64,000 nucleotides of DNA from NCBI GenBank assembly GCA_958510825.1, contig OY294044.1:105996893-106060892 (forward strand), given 5' to 3'. Shown one piece after another: positions 41,803 to 52,774 of the stretch. Source of the stretch: Brachypterus glaber. Taxonomy: Eukaryota; Arthropoda; Insecta; Coleoptera; Kateretidae. Under the pieces are notes generated by a model that was given only the letters and a program-made list of their open reading frames with translations, searched no databases and had not been told where the DNA came from. A program made the position numbers and the translations under genes. How positions within the stretch are numbered: the stretch's first letter is position 1; the number at the start of each line of letters is the position of its first letter.

Positions 41803-44181
41803 CACTTCTGCTCAAAAATATCGGCCCACCTAAAAAAATACACATTTTTGAATGCAAATATCTCCAAAACTATTTAATGGATTTATTCGATCTTTTTTTT
41901 ATTTTGAAGCTTGAACTTTTAGCTCTTACTTACTGGAATAAAAATTATCAAACATCTTTTTTTATACCGGCAGCAATGAAAAGTGCACAGCTATGTTTTT
42001 TACTGCACCTTTCGATATGCGCATGGTTCGCCACTGCATATTTTTTTACAATTTAATTAATTGATTTTATAGCCTAATTAAATGGAAGTAATCTCTTTTT
42101 AAATTTTTTAATTTTCCTTTTCTCGTTTAGGAGATATAAGGTTTTTTCTAAAAATTTACATTTTTGCAAGTAACAAAAAAACTACGCAATGAATTTAATT
42201 GATTTTTTTTTTAATTTGAAGCTGAAATCGTAAACTTTTATTTATTTAATTTAGGTTTCTGTTGGAAACATGTTTAAACTGAGTTTACATTGCTTAAATA
42301 GTCATGTTTTTTTTACTCGATCTTTTTTGTTGCAATTTAAACACAAACTCAAATCTTTCCATAAGTTTTAAAACTTATTCTAATAGCCACACTTATTGTG
42401 ACTGATTCCGTCTTTTATTTTTTATCATAAGTCTTCTCATTTAGGAGAAATTATGTTTTTTGGTAAATAAGGACTTTTTAAGTGGTGGGCTAGTGCCACC
42501 CCTGTAACTAACTTTTTTATGATTGACAAGACTTGTCACTTATGTGACAATACTTTTTTAACTCGTTAAAATTTTATTTAATTGTATTATTTAAATGGAA
42601 ACAAGTCCGGAAGTAGCTGCCCAAGCTGTAGCTCTGCTACAAGAAGGGCACAGTCAGCGTTATGTTGCTCAACAGTTAAATATTACGAGAGCAGCGGTAA
42701 GAAGAGTATTCCAACGTTTTGAGGGGACCGGTTCCTTTAGTCGACGCCAAGGAGCTGGCAGACATAGGTGCACGTCCGCTCGGGATGACCGATTTATCGA
42801 GCTTAATTCCCTGCGGAATCGTCGTCTAAATTCAGTTAATTTGAGATCACGGCTTCAAGAAACAAGAGGTGTAGCAGTAAGTAGGTCCACTATTGGTCGA
42901 AGGCTTTTTGAAAGAAACCTTTGCTCTTATAAGGCCGCAACTGGACCTAAACTCACTGCTAACCATCGTCGTGCCAGGCTGCAATTTGCAAGAAGACATT
43001 TAAACTGGGACAGAAACCAATGGGCAAAGGTTATGTTTTCTGATGAAACCAGGATATGTCTATTTGGGAATGATGCAAGACAGCGTGTCTACCGACGTCC
43101 TGGAGAACGTTATGCACAGGCCTGCATTGCAGAAAAAGTTAGTTTTTTTGTGTTTATAATTGTTATTAAATAATTTTAATAAAATTTAAAATTTGTTTAT
43201 TGTTATTTTATTTGATAAAATATTTTGTTTAAAAATAATTAAAAAGCAAAAAGTCCTTAAAAAGACGTTAGAACTTGTTTTTGGAGTACCATTAGAGATT
43301 TAAACAGTCTGTGCAAAGTTCGTTCGACATATATGCCTCAAAACGCAGTCTGAGCTGGGAACCAAAAAGTTGCTAACGCAGAAAACGTGTTAATTAAATG
43401 TATTTATTTAAGCTAAAGTTATAGAAGTGCAATAGATCTTTATATTCTATCGACGCTTTTCCGTCATATACAGTTTTACAAAGGTGGCACTAGCCCACTG
43501 ATTAAAAAGTCACTTTTTCCGAAAAACTTTAATTTCTCCTAAATGAGAAGACTTATGATAAAAAATAAAAGAAGGAATCAGTCACAATAAGTGTGGCTTT
43601 TAGAATAAGTTTTAAAACTTATGGAAACATTTGAGTTTGTGGTTAAATTGCATCAAAAAAGATTGGGTAAAAAAAACATGACTATTTAAGCAATGTAAAC
43701 CCAGTTTAAACATGTTTGCACCAGAAACTTAAATTAAATAAATAAAAGTTAAGGACTTAAGCTTCAAATTAAAAAATAAATCAATTAAATCCACTGTGTA
43801 CTTTTTTTGTTATTTGCAAAAATGTTTATTTTCAGAAAAAACCGTATATCTCCTAAACGAGAAAAGGAAAATTAAAAAGTTAAAAAAGAAATTACTCCCA
43901 TTTAATTGGCCTATAAAATCAATTAATTAAATTGTAAAAAAATATGCAGTGGCAAACCGTGCGCATATCGAAAGAAGCAGTAAAAAAACATAGCTGTGTA
44001 ATTTTCATTGCTGCCGGTTTAAAAAAAGATTTTTGATAATTTTTATTCCAGTAATTAAGAGCTAAAAGTTCAAGCTTTAAAATAAAAAAAAGGTCAAATA
44101 AATCTATTGAATAGTTTTGGAGTTATTAGCATTTGAAAATGTGTATTTTTTTAGGTGGGCCGATATTTTTGAGCAGAAGTG
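41803..44181 (+). mobile_element. Tc1-like transposon with about 700-bp inverted repeats, internally deleted
   Basis: Inverted ends begin CACTTCTGCTCAAAAATATC and continue for roughly 700 bp, to about 42502 on the left and from about 43483 on the right. TA flanks both sides (41801-41802 and 44182-44183). The single-copy middle holds the N-terminal part of a Tc1 transposase (42595-43173). It lies between lipase and nek. Confidence 0.88.
42595..43173 (+). pseudogene. Tc1-like transposase, C-terminally truncated
   Basis: 192 codons. The N-terminus has paired helix-turn-helix segments (EGHSQRYVAQQLNITRAAVR and SVNLRSRLQETRGVAVSRST), followed by the first catalytic Asp in VMFSDETRICLFGND. After AEKVSF the expected GG..VMVWGG block is absent and unrelated AT-rich sequence leads to a stop. 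The second Asp and the final Asp/Glu of the DDE/D triad are therefore missing, so the enzyme cannot cut DNA. The start ATG is the first in frame and fits the family length at the N-terminus. Confidence 0.85.
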
Positions 44182-44194
44182 TATTTCACGCGAG

Positions 44195-44830
44195 TGGGAA
44201 GGTTTACGAAAGAGCCGCCAGGCGAGTGAGGAAACCCCACGAGTGTATGAAATACACTTTCCAACGAGTTATGTACACTATTTTTCCTACGATCCCAAAA
44301 AATATTAAGTTTCTTATTTTAAAATTTTCTAATTTTTATTAATTTTTAAGAAAAGCAAACGACAAAAGCAACCCATTAAACAGCTAGCTGTTTAATGGGT
44401 TGACTATATGCTTGTCCTAAATGAAGGCAAACTTGAGTTTGCTAGTTAAATTAGTCTTCTGTGTTTATGCTGCCATATAAGACAGTAAAATTTTACTGTT
44501 TTATATACATTTCATAAGAAAAATAGTGTGTATTTTGATGTTTTTTATAAAATGTAAGGTAACTAATTCAAAATTAAGTAATTTTTATAAAATCTAGACA
44601 GTAATGGTCAAAATACTAACTTATAACTATAGTTTCTATTTTTGACATGAAACACAGAAATATTTGGATTAAAAAACCTAAAATATATCAAAAAAGGCTG
44701 GAAAATGGCTGATAAAACAAGGTGAATAAAATTCGTAGAATCTACGAGGTAAATATCTAAATAAATTTAGGCAACCCTCCATACATAAATATCACACTAG
44801 GGTGATATCAAAATATCAAACTAGTGTGTT
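44195..44830. other. Intergenic stretch between the Tc1 element and the next repeat
   Basis: Near the left end GTATTTCACGCGAGTGGGAA mirrors TATGAAATACACTTTCC, a short foldback. CAACCCATTAAACAGCTAGC with its complement forms a hairpin near 44370-44402. No gene seen. Confidence 0.4.
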
Positions 44831-44834
44831 ATAA

Positions 44835-45485
44835 CCCAGACAGCACAAAGATGACTTAAAGAGATCTTAAAGATGTCGTAGCTCGTCATTCAAGACGTCT
44901 TAGGAACGTCGGTTTTCGCCGTATATGCATCTTAAAGACGTCTTAACGACGTCGTATGTTACAAAAGGTAACGTCTTTAAGACATCTTTTTTAAGGCGAC
45001 TTTACAACATAATGACCACTCCCATTTACGTTGCTAGGTACGGTCGTATTGATATAAAAAGCATAATAATAACTAGAACAAGAGGTAATTTGTTTGCCAA
45101 AAAAAGATCTTAAAAAAATGTGATTTAAAAAAAAAATTAATATTTTTTTCAGTTTTTGAAAATTTCTTTTTTGATTTTTTTTATTTTTTTCGTTTTTCGT
45201 AAAAAGAAATTTTATTATAAATTTTTTGTTTTTCAAAAAAAGATCTTTAAAAAAATGATATTTTTTTTTTAATAGTTGATTGTGGTTAATTTATTTTTAG
45301 CGATGAGTATCGAAGTTAAGATGTCTTGTACCGATACTTAAAAGACATCTTATAGACATCATAATCAGATATCTTTTAAACATCCCTAAAAAGAAGTCCA
45401 TAAGATATCCTTTTCACGTCTTTAGGCGTCCAGACATAATTAAGATCTAAAAAAGACGTCTTTAAGATATCATGTGCTGTCTGGG
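44835..45485. mobile_element. CCC/GGG-end element with AAGACGTCTT palindromes
   Basis: Ends CCCAGACAGCACA and TGTGCTGTCTGGG, flanked by AA on both sides. AAGACGTCTT and GACGTC variants recur in both arms; the centre is T-rich with long A/T runs. No coding capacity. Confidence 0.7.
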
Positions 45486-45580
45486 AAGGCGTTTTGTAAA
45501 GAACAAAAAATATGCTAAATGTCATTTTCATAGAGGATCGTAGGAAAAGTAATTTTCCATCTACATTACTAATTCAGGTA

Positions 45581-46004
45581 CACGGAAAAAAAAATTATAG
45601 CTAGGAGCGCTATAACACACATACCAAGCAAATTATAATCGCTTATTATATAAATACATGGCTTTCTCTTACAATTATGGCAGTCAGTGTAAAAATTTAT
45701 ATGAAATACTTTAATTGTTTAGTGAATAATAAAATATAACAAATAGTATGGCATTTATAGCTTAAATAGATTTAATTATTGTCCGTGCTAATAATTTTTA
45801 TAATATAATAAAATTTCTGTAAATTTATAATAGTGCCTGTAATAAATATAATCGTGTCTGTAATATATATAATCGTTTCCAATTTATTTTTAACATTATT
45901 AGTTATTCTGTCCCTTAAAATCTATAGCTTAAATCACTATAATTTGCCACTGTTACCAAATATCTTATAATGTATAGCGCAGAGCCCACTAATTTCTTTC
46001 CGTG
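45581..46004 (-). mobile_element. CACGGAAA-type MITE, copy C
   Basis: Inverted copy of 4682-5105, flanked by TA on both sides. It ends about 440 bp before the nek start codon. Confidence 0.8.
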
Positions 46005-46198
46005 TATCCCACCGTAATTTTAATTTTTTATGGTTTTATGAAATTTTTTAGAACTTTTTTATGACAAGTTTAAAAAATTTTTTAGGTTTATTTTTAAGAA
46101 GTGGGTGGGGGGTGATTGTTACCCTGGATCCGCGCGATGGAGCCGCTACGTTTTGTAAAAATTGTCAAATTTTATAAAATATTACGAAATTATAAAAT

Positions 46199-46224
46199 AT
46201 TATTATTATTATTATTATTATTAT
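46199..46224. repeat. (ATT)n microsatellite
   Basis: About eight ATT units upstream of the nek gene. Confidence 0.7.
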
Positions 46225-46442
46225 GACAAAATCTATTTTATGACAAGACTAGAATTGGTATTCATTTTTTTTTAAATAGTACCATTTCAGCACAGTTACT
46301 CTGTAGGTTTTTAGTAAATAATTAAATTTTTTGGACAAAAACTCTTCAATGCCATTCAACCGAAAAAAAATCATATCAAAATCAGTTTAGTACATTGTTT
46401 TGCTTAGTGTAGCGTGTTTAGTGTAAAACTCTTGTTTTAAAA

Positions 46443-49400
46443 ATGGATTTATACGATATAATTTCAGAACTGGGAAAGGGCACTTTCGGGTAAGTTTAAA
46501 CCACAAAATTAGAAATTACAAAATTTGCAAAAACTACAAAATTGATTTTTTTATCCAAAACTATGATTTTTTTCGTTTGACGAGTTTCTCGCGTACAAAA
46601 AAATACTTTATCCAATACATACAGATAATTAGACAATTACCAGATTTATTTTAAATAGATAAACTCAATAATAACCCCCGCGTGGCTTTTACTTTATTGA
46701 GTGGATAATTATTTATTTTACCCACTCAACTGTCACTTGTCAAATTATTTTCTTATAAATGTCATTAAAATTTTTAATAAAAATATGAATTCCTAAGCTA
46801 TTTATTGGATAAAACCTTGTATGGCACTCATGGGTAAACCGATATTGCCCTCTCGAAAATTAACCTGTTTGGCTGACGGCGCGCAGGTTAATTTTCTCAT
46901 GGGCAATATCTTACTTTACCCACTAGTACCATAAATAACTATTAACAAGCCGTTAAGATATTTTATGATATAAGGGAATGCTTATACGCATTCCATTATA
47001 CAGGGTTATTCAGAAATAAGTTTGAGAAATTTAATAGGTGATTCTACGTCAAAAAATATGAAAAAAGTTCCTATAAAGGTTGATCCGGAAATGAGCTCTA
47101 AGGGAGCTGCGGCCCTTTGAAGATGGACATATTGAATGAAGCTGAAGTTTGCAACGTTTTTTTGCAAAGAAAATTCAAATAGTATATTAAAGTACTAGTT
47201 TCATAACATGAGTTTTTAGCGCTCGAGTACAAGTTTAGAAAACAAGTGTTCTAAAGTACTAGTGCGCTAAAAACGTGTTATGGAATAAGCGCTTTAATAT
47301 ACTATTTGAATTTTCGATGCAAAAAAACGTTGCAAACTTCAGCTTCATCATATTGAATAGGGAACTCGATGGGGAACAAAAAATCAATAAAATTTTAATG
47401 CTGCAGGGCGATTCTTCATTTAAAACTAAGCAAAAAAGTATTCCTCACCAAAACACCTAAATTTAATATTAAAGGAGTAATAGGATTTAAAAAGTAACGT
47501 TTTTGGTGGCACATAATGTTACTTCCTCTTAATTGCATTTTTTTTAAACGGTTGCTCCTACAGTTTTATACTATATGACTTTTTTTATGTATTTTTACTG
47601 AAGGAATCAATATTTTTTACAAAAAGTCCAAAAAAAGTACACATAAAAAAGTTTGGGGCAAAAATATGTTAAGTCTAGTACATTTTTCCGTCTAGGGACG
47701 CCTATGGATAAATTAAAAAAAATAAATTAACATAAACTTATTGCCCTTATTAATACTAGTATACATGCAAAAGCTTGTCGCTCTAGCTTAAAGGGTACCA
47801 GAGTTATTAATTAAAAACTTATTTTTATTACAATTTTAAAGGGCTGTAGCTCCCTTAGGGCTCATTTGCGAACTAATCTTTATAAGAACTTTTTGATAAT
47901 TTTGGATACAGAATCACCTCTTCAATTTTGGCATGCCAGTTATTGATCAACCTGTACAACAAGGTCCTCCATTTTTCTAGAACGGTCCATTTATGCGAAA
48001 GAAAACACAACAAACAGAAAATCGTCGTAAAAATAATCAACACGGATCTAGAGGGCGAGCAACTGGTGGCAGCCAAAAACGAGGTCGCCATTTTGAAATC
48101 ATTGAGTCACCCTAACATTATCCAATATTACGATAGTTTTACGAAAAGTGCGACTTTTTATATCGTCATGGAATATGCCGATAAAGGAAACCTGTTTGAG
48201 CTGATTTATAATAATAGGCCAACATTATTTTCACCACAGGTAAGAAACAATACTTTATTTACGACATAATCAATTTTTTTCCGAAATTATATATTATGTA
48301 TCTCGAGATTTTGAGAACCTATTATGTTATTCACAGCGCCTGCGCTAGAATAATATACGGTAGTTACGAATTTTCAAAAAAAAAAATCAAAAATTGTCCT
48401 AGACAAAAAAATCTTGGATATAAATTACATCGGCACTTAGTGCTACTTTCATGAAATCTTCGCCGAAAAGTCAAAATCTTTGACCACGCTTTTTTTACAT
48501 TTCTCGACGTTTTAGACCATTCTAGAGTCGAAATCAGTAAAAAAATGTTTGCGTCCGTCTGTCTGGGTGTAAACTCTCCAACTCCATTTCTACATGAGAT
48601 ATCGACTTGCGGTTTTTTTTGCATATTGTTTCTTATCGTATTCCGAAGAGCTGATTAGATTTTGGGGGTAAACGGGGTAAAAATAGGGTAAAATTCCTAT
48701 TTTTAGCGTTTTTTGTTTATAACTAAGGCAATTATTATTGTATTTGGTTAATTTAGCACTTATATAAAAGATAATTTGAAATTGGTCAAAAAATGTTATA
48801 AACAACGTTTTCCTAAAACGCATTGTTTTCGAGATATTGGCGTTTAAAGCAGTAAAAGGTTTTTTTAGCATATCTCACATATTTATAACCCGATTTCAAC
48901 AAATTATATTTTAAATAAAAGCTCTTTTTAACCCCTATAAAAAATGTTATATACAGTTTTTTGCTAGAATATAATGGGTTAAAGATACAGAATTTAAAAT
49001 CAAACAAAACACCTGGTTTGAAATTTGAAAACTAGATGGCTCTAGTCTTTTTCTAGTTTTTTAATATAAACATGAAAAAATAAGCAACTTTTTTTTTTAA
49101 ATGTCCTTCCGTCTGATGTCACGATTTTTGTGAACACGATAACTCAAGGACGAATAATCCGATCGACTTTTTCAGTAAAAATCAAGTTCTATTGTTTTTG
49201 AAAGTAATCCCCTCAAAAACAAAAAAAAAGTTATGGGGGGTTATACTTTTAAAAAAATCTGAAAGAAAATTCCGATTAACGTAATTTTTTCAGGAATAAT
49301 TACTTTTACCTATTATTAGGATCAATTCTACAAAAAAAAAAACAATGAATTTTTTTTTATTTTTTCGTCTTAGGCAAAAAAAATTAATAAAAAAACTGAA

Positions 49401-51021
49401 AAATAAAAAAAAATGAAAAAATTAAGTTTTTTTAACACTTTTTTTTAATAATTTTTTGTTTTTCAAAAAATGTAATTTTTTTGAAAATTATTTATTTTTA
49501 AGTATTCGGGAAATGCAAAATACCATTTACTGTGTATAATATATAATGGAATGCGTAGCCTTACATATCTTCACGGTTCGTTTATCTTTTTAACTTATTA
49601 CTAGAAAAGTATTAAGGCTCTTGATACTTAAACAGCCCCTTAACTGCCACTGCTCTTAAGTTAAGGGGCTGTTTAAGAATTATGTCACCGAATTATTGGT
49701 ATTTTTAGAATAAGACTAAAAAAAAACCTCCTGAGAAATTGACTAAAGTTTGGAGTTTATCTGTCAAGGGCTTCTGGACGGACGGACATAGAAAATCGGC
49801 TTTTCGAAATATACGGTATATTAAAACGGATAAATAAATCAAAATCTGAAAAAAAAATGTCGCCATAATATAACTTTCTCCTCGGATCAGAGGTCTCATT
49901 TTTTATTTTTTTTCCGAAAATTATAAAATTGATTTTTTATATTTTTTTTTAGTTTGTGATGAATTTATTTTGTCAAATAGTGATGGCCCTGGATCACATG
50001 CACTCAAAAAAAGTCATACACCGAGACCTCAAGTGTGAAAATATATTTTTGACGGGCGTGAAATCGGATGTGATCAAGATTGGCGATTTTGGAATATCAA
50101 AAATAATTTTAAAGTAGGTTGAAAGTTTTGAAGAAGAAACATGGAATTTTTGTTGATAACATGAAATGTTACCAACAAATTCAGAAGCGTTTTTAAAAAG
50201 TTATCAATAAATGTTATTAACACGTGTTACGGTGTAAACGCGGCTTTAATCCCGCGTGGTCGCTTTAAGGTAGTACCCAGGGTTGGTATTATCTACCAAC
50301 TCTGGGTAGTACCTCCAAACGGGGCAGACAGTACGACCTTCTTGCTTATAAGCAAGACCGGCCTACTATAGTAGGCCGGCAGTATATTTCGTTATACCGT
50401 TTTTAATGAAATATTTTCCTTTTTATTTAGCAATGGAAAAGCTAACACTGTAATCGGTACCTGTAACTACGTAGCTCCAGAAGTCTGCGATGGAAAACCA
50501 TACGACAGCAAATCAGACATTTGGTCCCTCGGCTGCATTCTGTACGAATTATGTGCTATGGAGAAGTTATTTAGCGGCACCGTAAGTCAGAAACACTTTA
50601 AAATCCGTTAAAAACACTGTTAAAGTATTTAAAACCCGTTAAAACACACTAAACACTATTAAAAATCATGTATTCATTTTGTGTTCCGTTACCAAGATCC
50701 AGCATGCCGCTTAAACAATAACAAATGATCACGTGGTTGCCACCGCGCCTGCTGATTGGCTGTGTTTTGTTTTTTAATTTGCGCGGGATATTTGAAATTA
50801 ATCGTGTATTATTTTAGGTTTCGAACGTAGTTTTGTCGATTGTGAATGGAAAAATAAAGAAAATAGATACAAACACGTACGGCCAACAAATGCAGGACAT
50901 TTTAAACATGATGTTGCAAGTTCAAGCTGGAAATAGGCCAGCTGCAAGGGATTTATTGGCTCTTCCTGATATTTTTCCAACAGTCCATGCTTTAGGGACT
51001 ACATTAGGTTGTTTAGATTAG
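46443..51021 (+). CDS. NEK8/NEK9-like serine/threonine protein kinase, five exons, kinase domain only
   Basis: Exons: 46443-46489, 47981-48239, 49953-50113, 50431-50581, 50818-51021; introns are GT-AG and phases join into 273 codons plus TAG. The glycine loop is GKGTFG (residues 11-16), the ATP-binding lysine is Lys33 in IVVKII, and the paired glutamate is Glu50. The catalytic loop is HRDLKCEN with Asp127; DFG has Asp147. The activation segment [13 protein letters not shown] and the [14 protein letters not shown] helix are typical NEK features. The tail, [20 protein letters not shown], resembles the NEK8 kinase C-lobe end. NEK8 and NEK9 normally carry RCC1 repeats after the kinase; here the stop comes directly after the C-lobe. 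NEK kinases act in cilia and mitosis; the substrate is unknown. The start ATG matches the usual NEK N-terminus (MDLYDII). Confidence 0.92.
46600..46945 (-). repeat. Interspersed repeat, copy 2 (inverted relative to 2140-2480)
   Basis: Lies in nek intron 1, starting about 110 nt after exon 1. Same length and internal hairpin as copy 1. Confidence 0.7.
46997..47956. mobile_element. CAGGGTG-type MITE, copy 4, with a hAT-type element inside
   Basis: Starts CAGGGTTATTCAGAAATAAG and ends TTATTGATCAACCTG with TA flanks; the arms match copy 1. The insertion at 47136-47348 interrupts it. Its right end is about 25 nt before nek exon 2. Confidence 0.7.
47136..47348. mobile_element. 213-bp hAT-type foldback MITE
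   Basis: Inverted ends ATGAAGCTGAAGTTTGCAAC and GTTGCAAACTTCAGCTTCAT, with an 8-bp duplication CATATTGA at 47128-47135 and 47349-47356. The arms pair over nearly the whole length. Confidence 0.85.
48355..49045 (+). repeat. 690-bp repeat, copy 1 (inverted copy 60040-60700)
   Basis: In nek intron 2. Matches 60040-60700 in opposite orientation throughout, including the CGTCCGTCTGTCTGGGTGTA block and CTAGATGGCTCTAG. Copy 2 has a CAGA microsatellite at the same position. No coding capacity. Confidence 0.75.
49046..49950. other. Nek intron 2, low-complexity stretch
   Basis: A/T homopolymer-rich DNA. A 20-bp hairpin forms from AACAGCCCCTTAACTGCCAC and AAGTTAAGGGGCTGTT near 49632-49676. No exon or RNA gene seen. 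Confidence 0.45.
50270..50390. repeat. Paired hairpins in nek intron 3
   Basis: GGTAGTACCCAGGGTTGGTA mirrors TACCAACTCTGGGTAGTACC, and GCCGGCCTACTATAGTAGGC is itself palindromic. These are GC-richer than the surrounding intron. Function unknown. Confidence 0.5.
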
Positions 51022-51126
51022 TTTTTTCAGTGAACAGCAATTAACCTATCAGAAAATTTGGGTTATTATTTTAAATATTATATTTTCTTAGAAAAAAAAA
51101 CAAATTTTTGTGCACAGCATTTGGTA

Positions 51127-51660
51127 ATAACACCGGCACACAAAAAAAAATTGTCTGTACACCGGGCGCCACCTATCTACGGGCATGTTTTTCGACCCGC
51201 TGAATATGAATTTCAAGTCAGTTTAGGCCGTCCACCCTTCAATTTCGAGTAAAAATTTTTTTTTCTTGCCAAAACATCGAATTTTCGCTATTTTTTGGGT
51301 TTTTTTGCAATTTACTCGAAATTGAAGGCTGGACGGCCTAAACTGACTTGAAATTCGTATTCAGCGGGTCGAAAAACATGCCCGTAGATAGGTGGCGCCC
51401 GGTGTACAGACAATTTTTTTTTTGTGTGTGCCGGTGCACAAGTCAGTTTAGGCCGTCCAGCCTTCAATTTCGAGTAAAAAATTTTTTTTCTTGCCAAAAC
51501 ATCGAATTTTCGCTATTTTTTGGGTTTTTTTGCAATTTACTCGAAATTGAAGGCTGGACGGCCTAAACTGACTTGAAATTCGTATTCAGCGGGTCGAAAA
51601 ACATGCCCGTAGATAGGTGGCGCCCGGTGTACAGACAATTTTTTTTTTGTGTGCCGGTGT
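51127..51660. mobile_element. Foldback element and partial second copy in the nek 3' flank
   Basis: A full foldback (51132-51438) with ends CACCGGCACACAAAAAAAAA and its complement is followed by a second partial copy (51440-51660). Three matching arms in alternating orientation contain CGGGCGCCACCTATCTACGG. It starts about 110 nt after the nek stop codon, so it probably lies in the 3' UTR. Confidence 0.75.
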
Positions 51661-51668
51661 AATTAATC

Positions 51669-52365
51669 TATACTGAAAATTCAATAAAACCTGCAGTGAC
51701 TCCAGGGCCGTAGATATGGAGGGGGGATGGGGGGAGCCTCCCCCCACTTATCTTGAAATTAAAAAAGTTGCATATTTCATGGATTAAAAACATAAAAGTT
51801 GCATATTTCATGGGTTAAAAAAAAATAAAATAATAATTAAATTTTTAATTTTGGGAAAAAAAGTTTTAAATTTTATGGATTAAAAATATAAAAGTTGGTA
51901 ATTTTAAACCTTAGAATAAAAAAAATTGCATATTTCATGGATTAAAAATATAAAACTTGCATATTTCATGGCTTAAAAATAATAAAATTATAAATTTTTA
52001 ATCTTGTGAAAAGAGTTGTAAACTTCACAGATTAATTAGGAAATATAAATAACTTAACTAGGTGTAATTTGACTTTTATATTTTATAACTTTTATTTTTG
52101 AGAAAGGGTGGGACCTTTTTTTTAGTCATGAACTTTTTTTTTGAGTTTTGATTTTGAGAAAGTGTGGGACCTTTTTTTTTGTAATTTTTGACCAAAACAA
52201 CCAAAAACCAAAGATAAATTAAATTGCACAATTTGGCAACAGCGCGAACGACCGAGTTAAATATGGGGCGTCGACGTTAGTGTCGCACCCGAACTGGTAT
52301 GATCTTGGCCTTTTACCACACATTTACAAGTGAGTCACTGCAGGTTTTATTGAATTTCCAGTATA
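51669..52365. mobile_element. Foldback element with TATACTG ends, carrying AATAAA
   Basis: Left TACTGAAAATTCAATAAAAC and right GTTTTATTGAATTTCCAGTA are inverted repeats continuing into CTGCAGTGACTC. The AATAAA at 51683-51688 is the first canonical poly(A) signal I see after the nek stop, so the element may provide nek's 3' end. Confidence 0.65.
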
Positions 52366-52368
52366 GTC

Positions 52369-52774
52369 CAATGGAGCTCTCTACAACTAGAATTATGAAA
52401 CAAAAGACGTCTACCCTATCTCTATTTCATTTGTGCTACACTTTCCAGCCAACCAAATAAATACTGTATTTGTTTTTCATACAACAAATACAGTATTTAT
52501 TTGGTTGGCCGGAAAGTGTAGCACTGAGCGGCACGAACGAACATAGCTAATGTGAATCTGTAGAATAAGATAATTCTACTAAAATTTAGATGGCGCCAGT
52601 AATTTCTTTAATAAAAATAATATAGTTACACTTTTCGCCCGGCCAAGTAAATATTGTATTTGTTCAACAAAGAACAAATACAGAATTTGTTTGGTTGGGT
52701 GGAAGTGGGAGTGTATGTATGTCTTCTATCCTTTTTGGGTAGAACTTTTGTCCCTGTCTAATCTAACGGGAGAA
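52369..52774 (+). repeat. 395-bp interspersed repeat, copy 2
   Basis: Nearly identical to 21283-21673 with a short extra segment near 52613-52625. It directly abuts the foldback ending at 52365. Confidence 0.8.
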
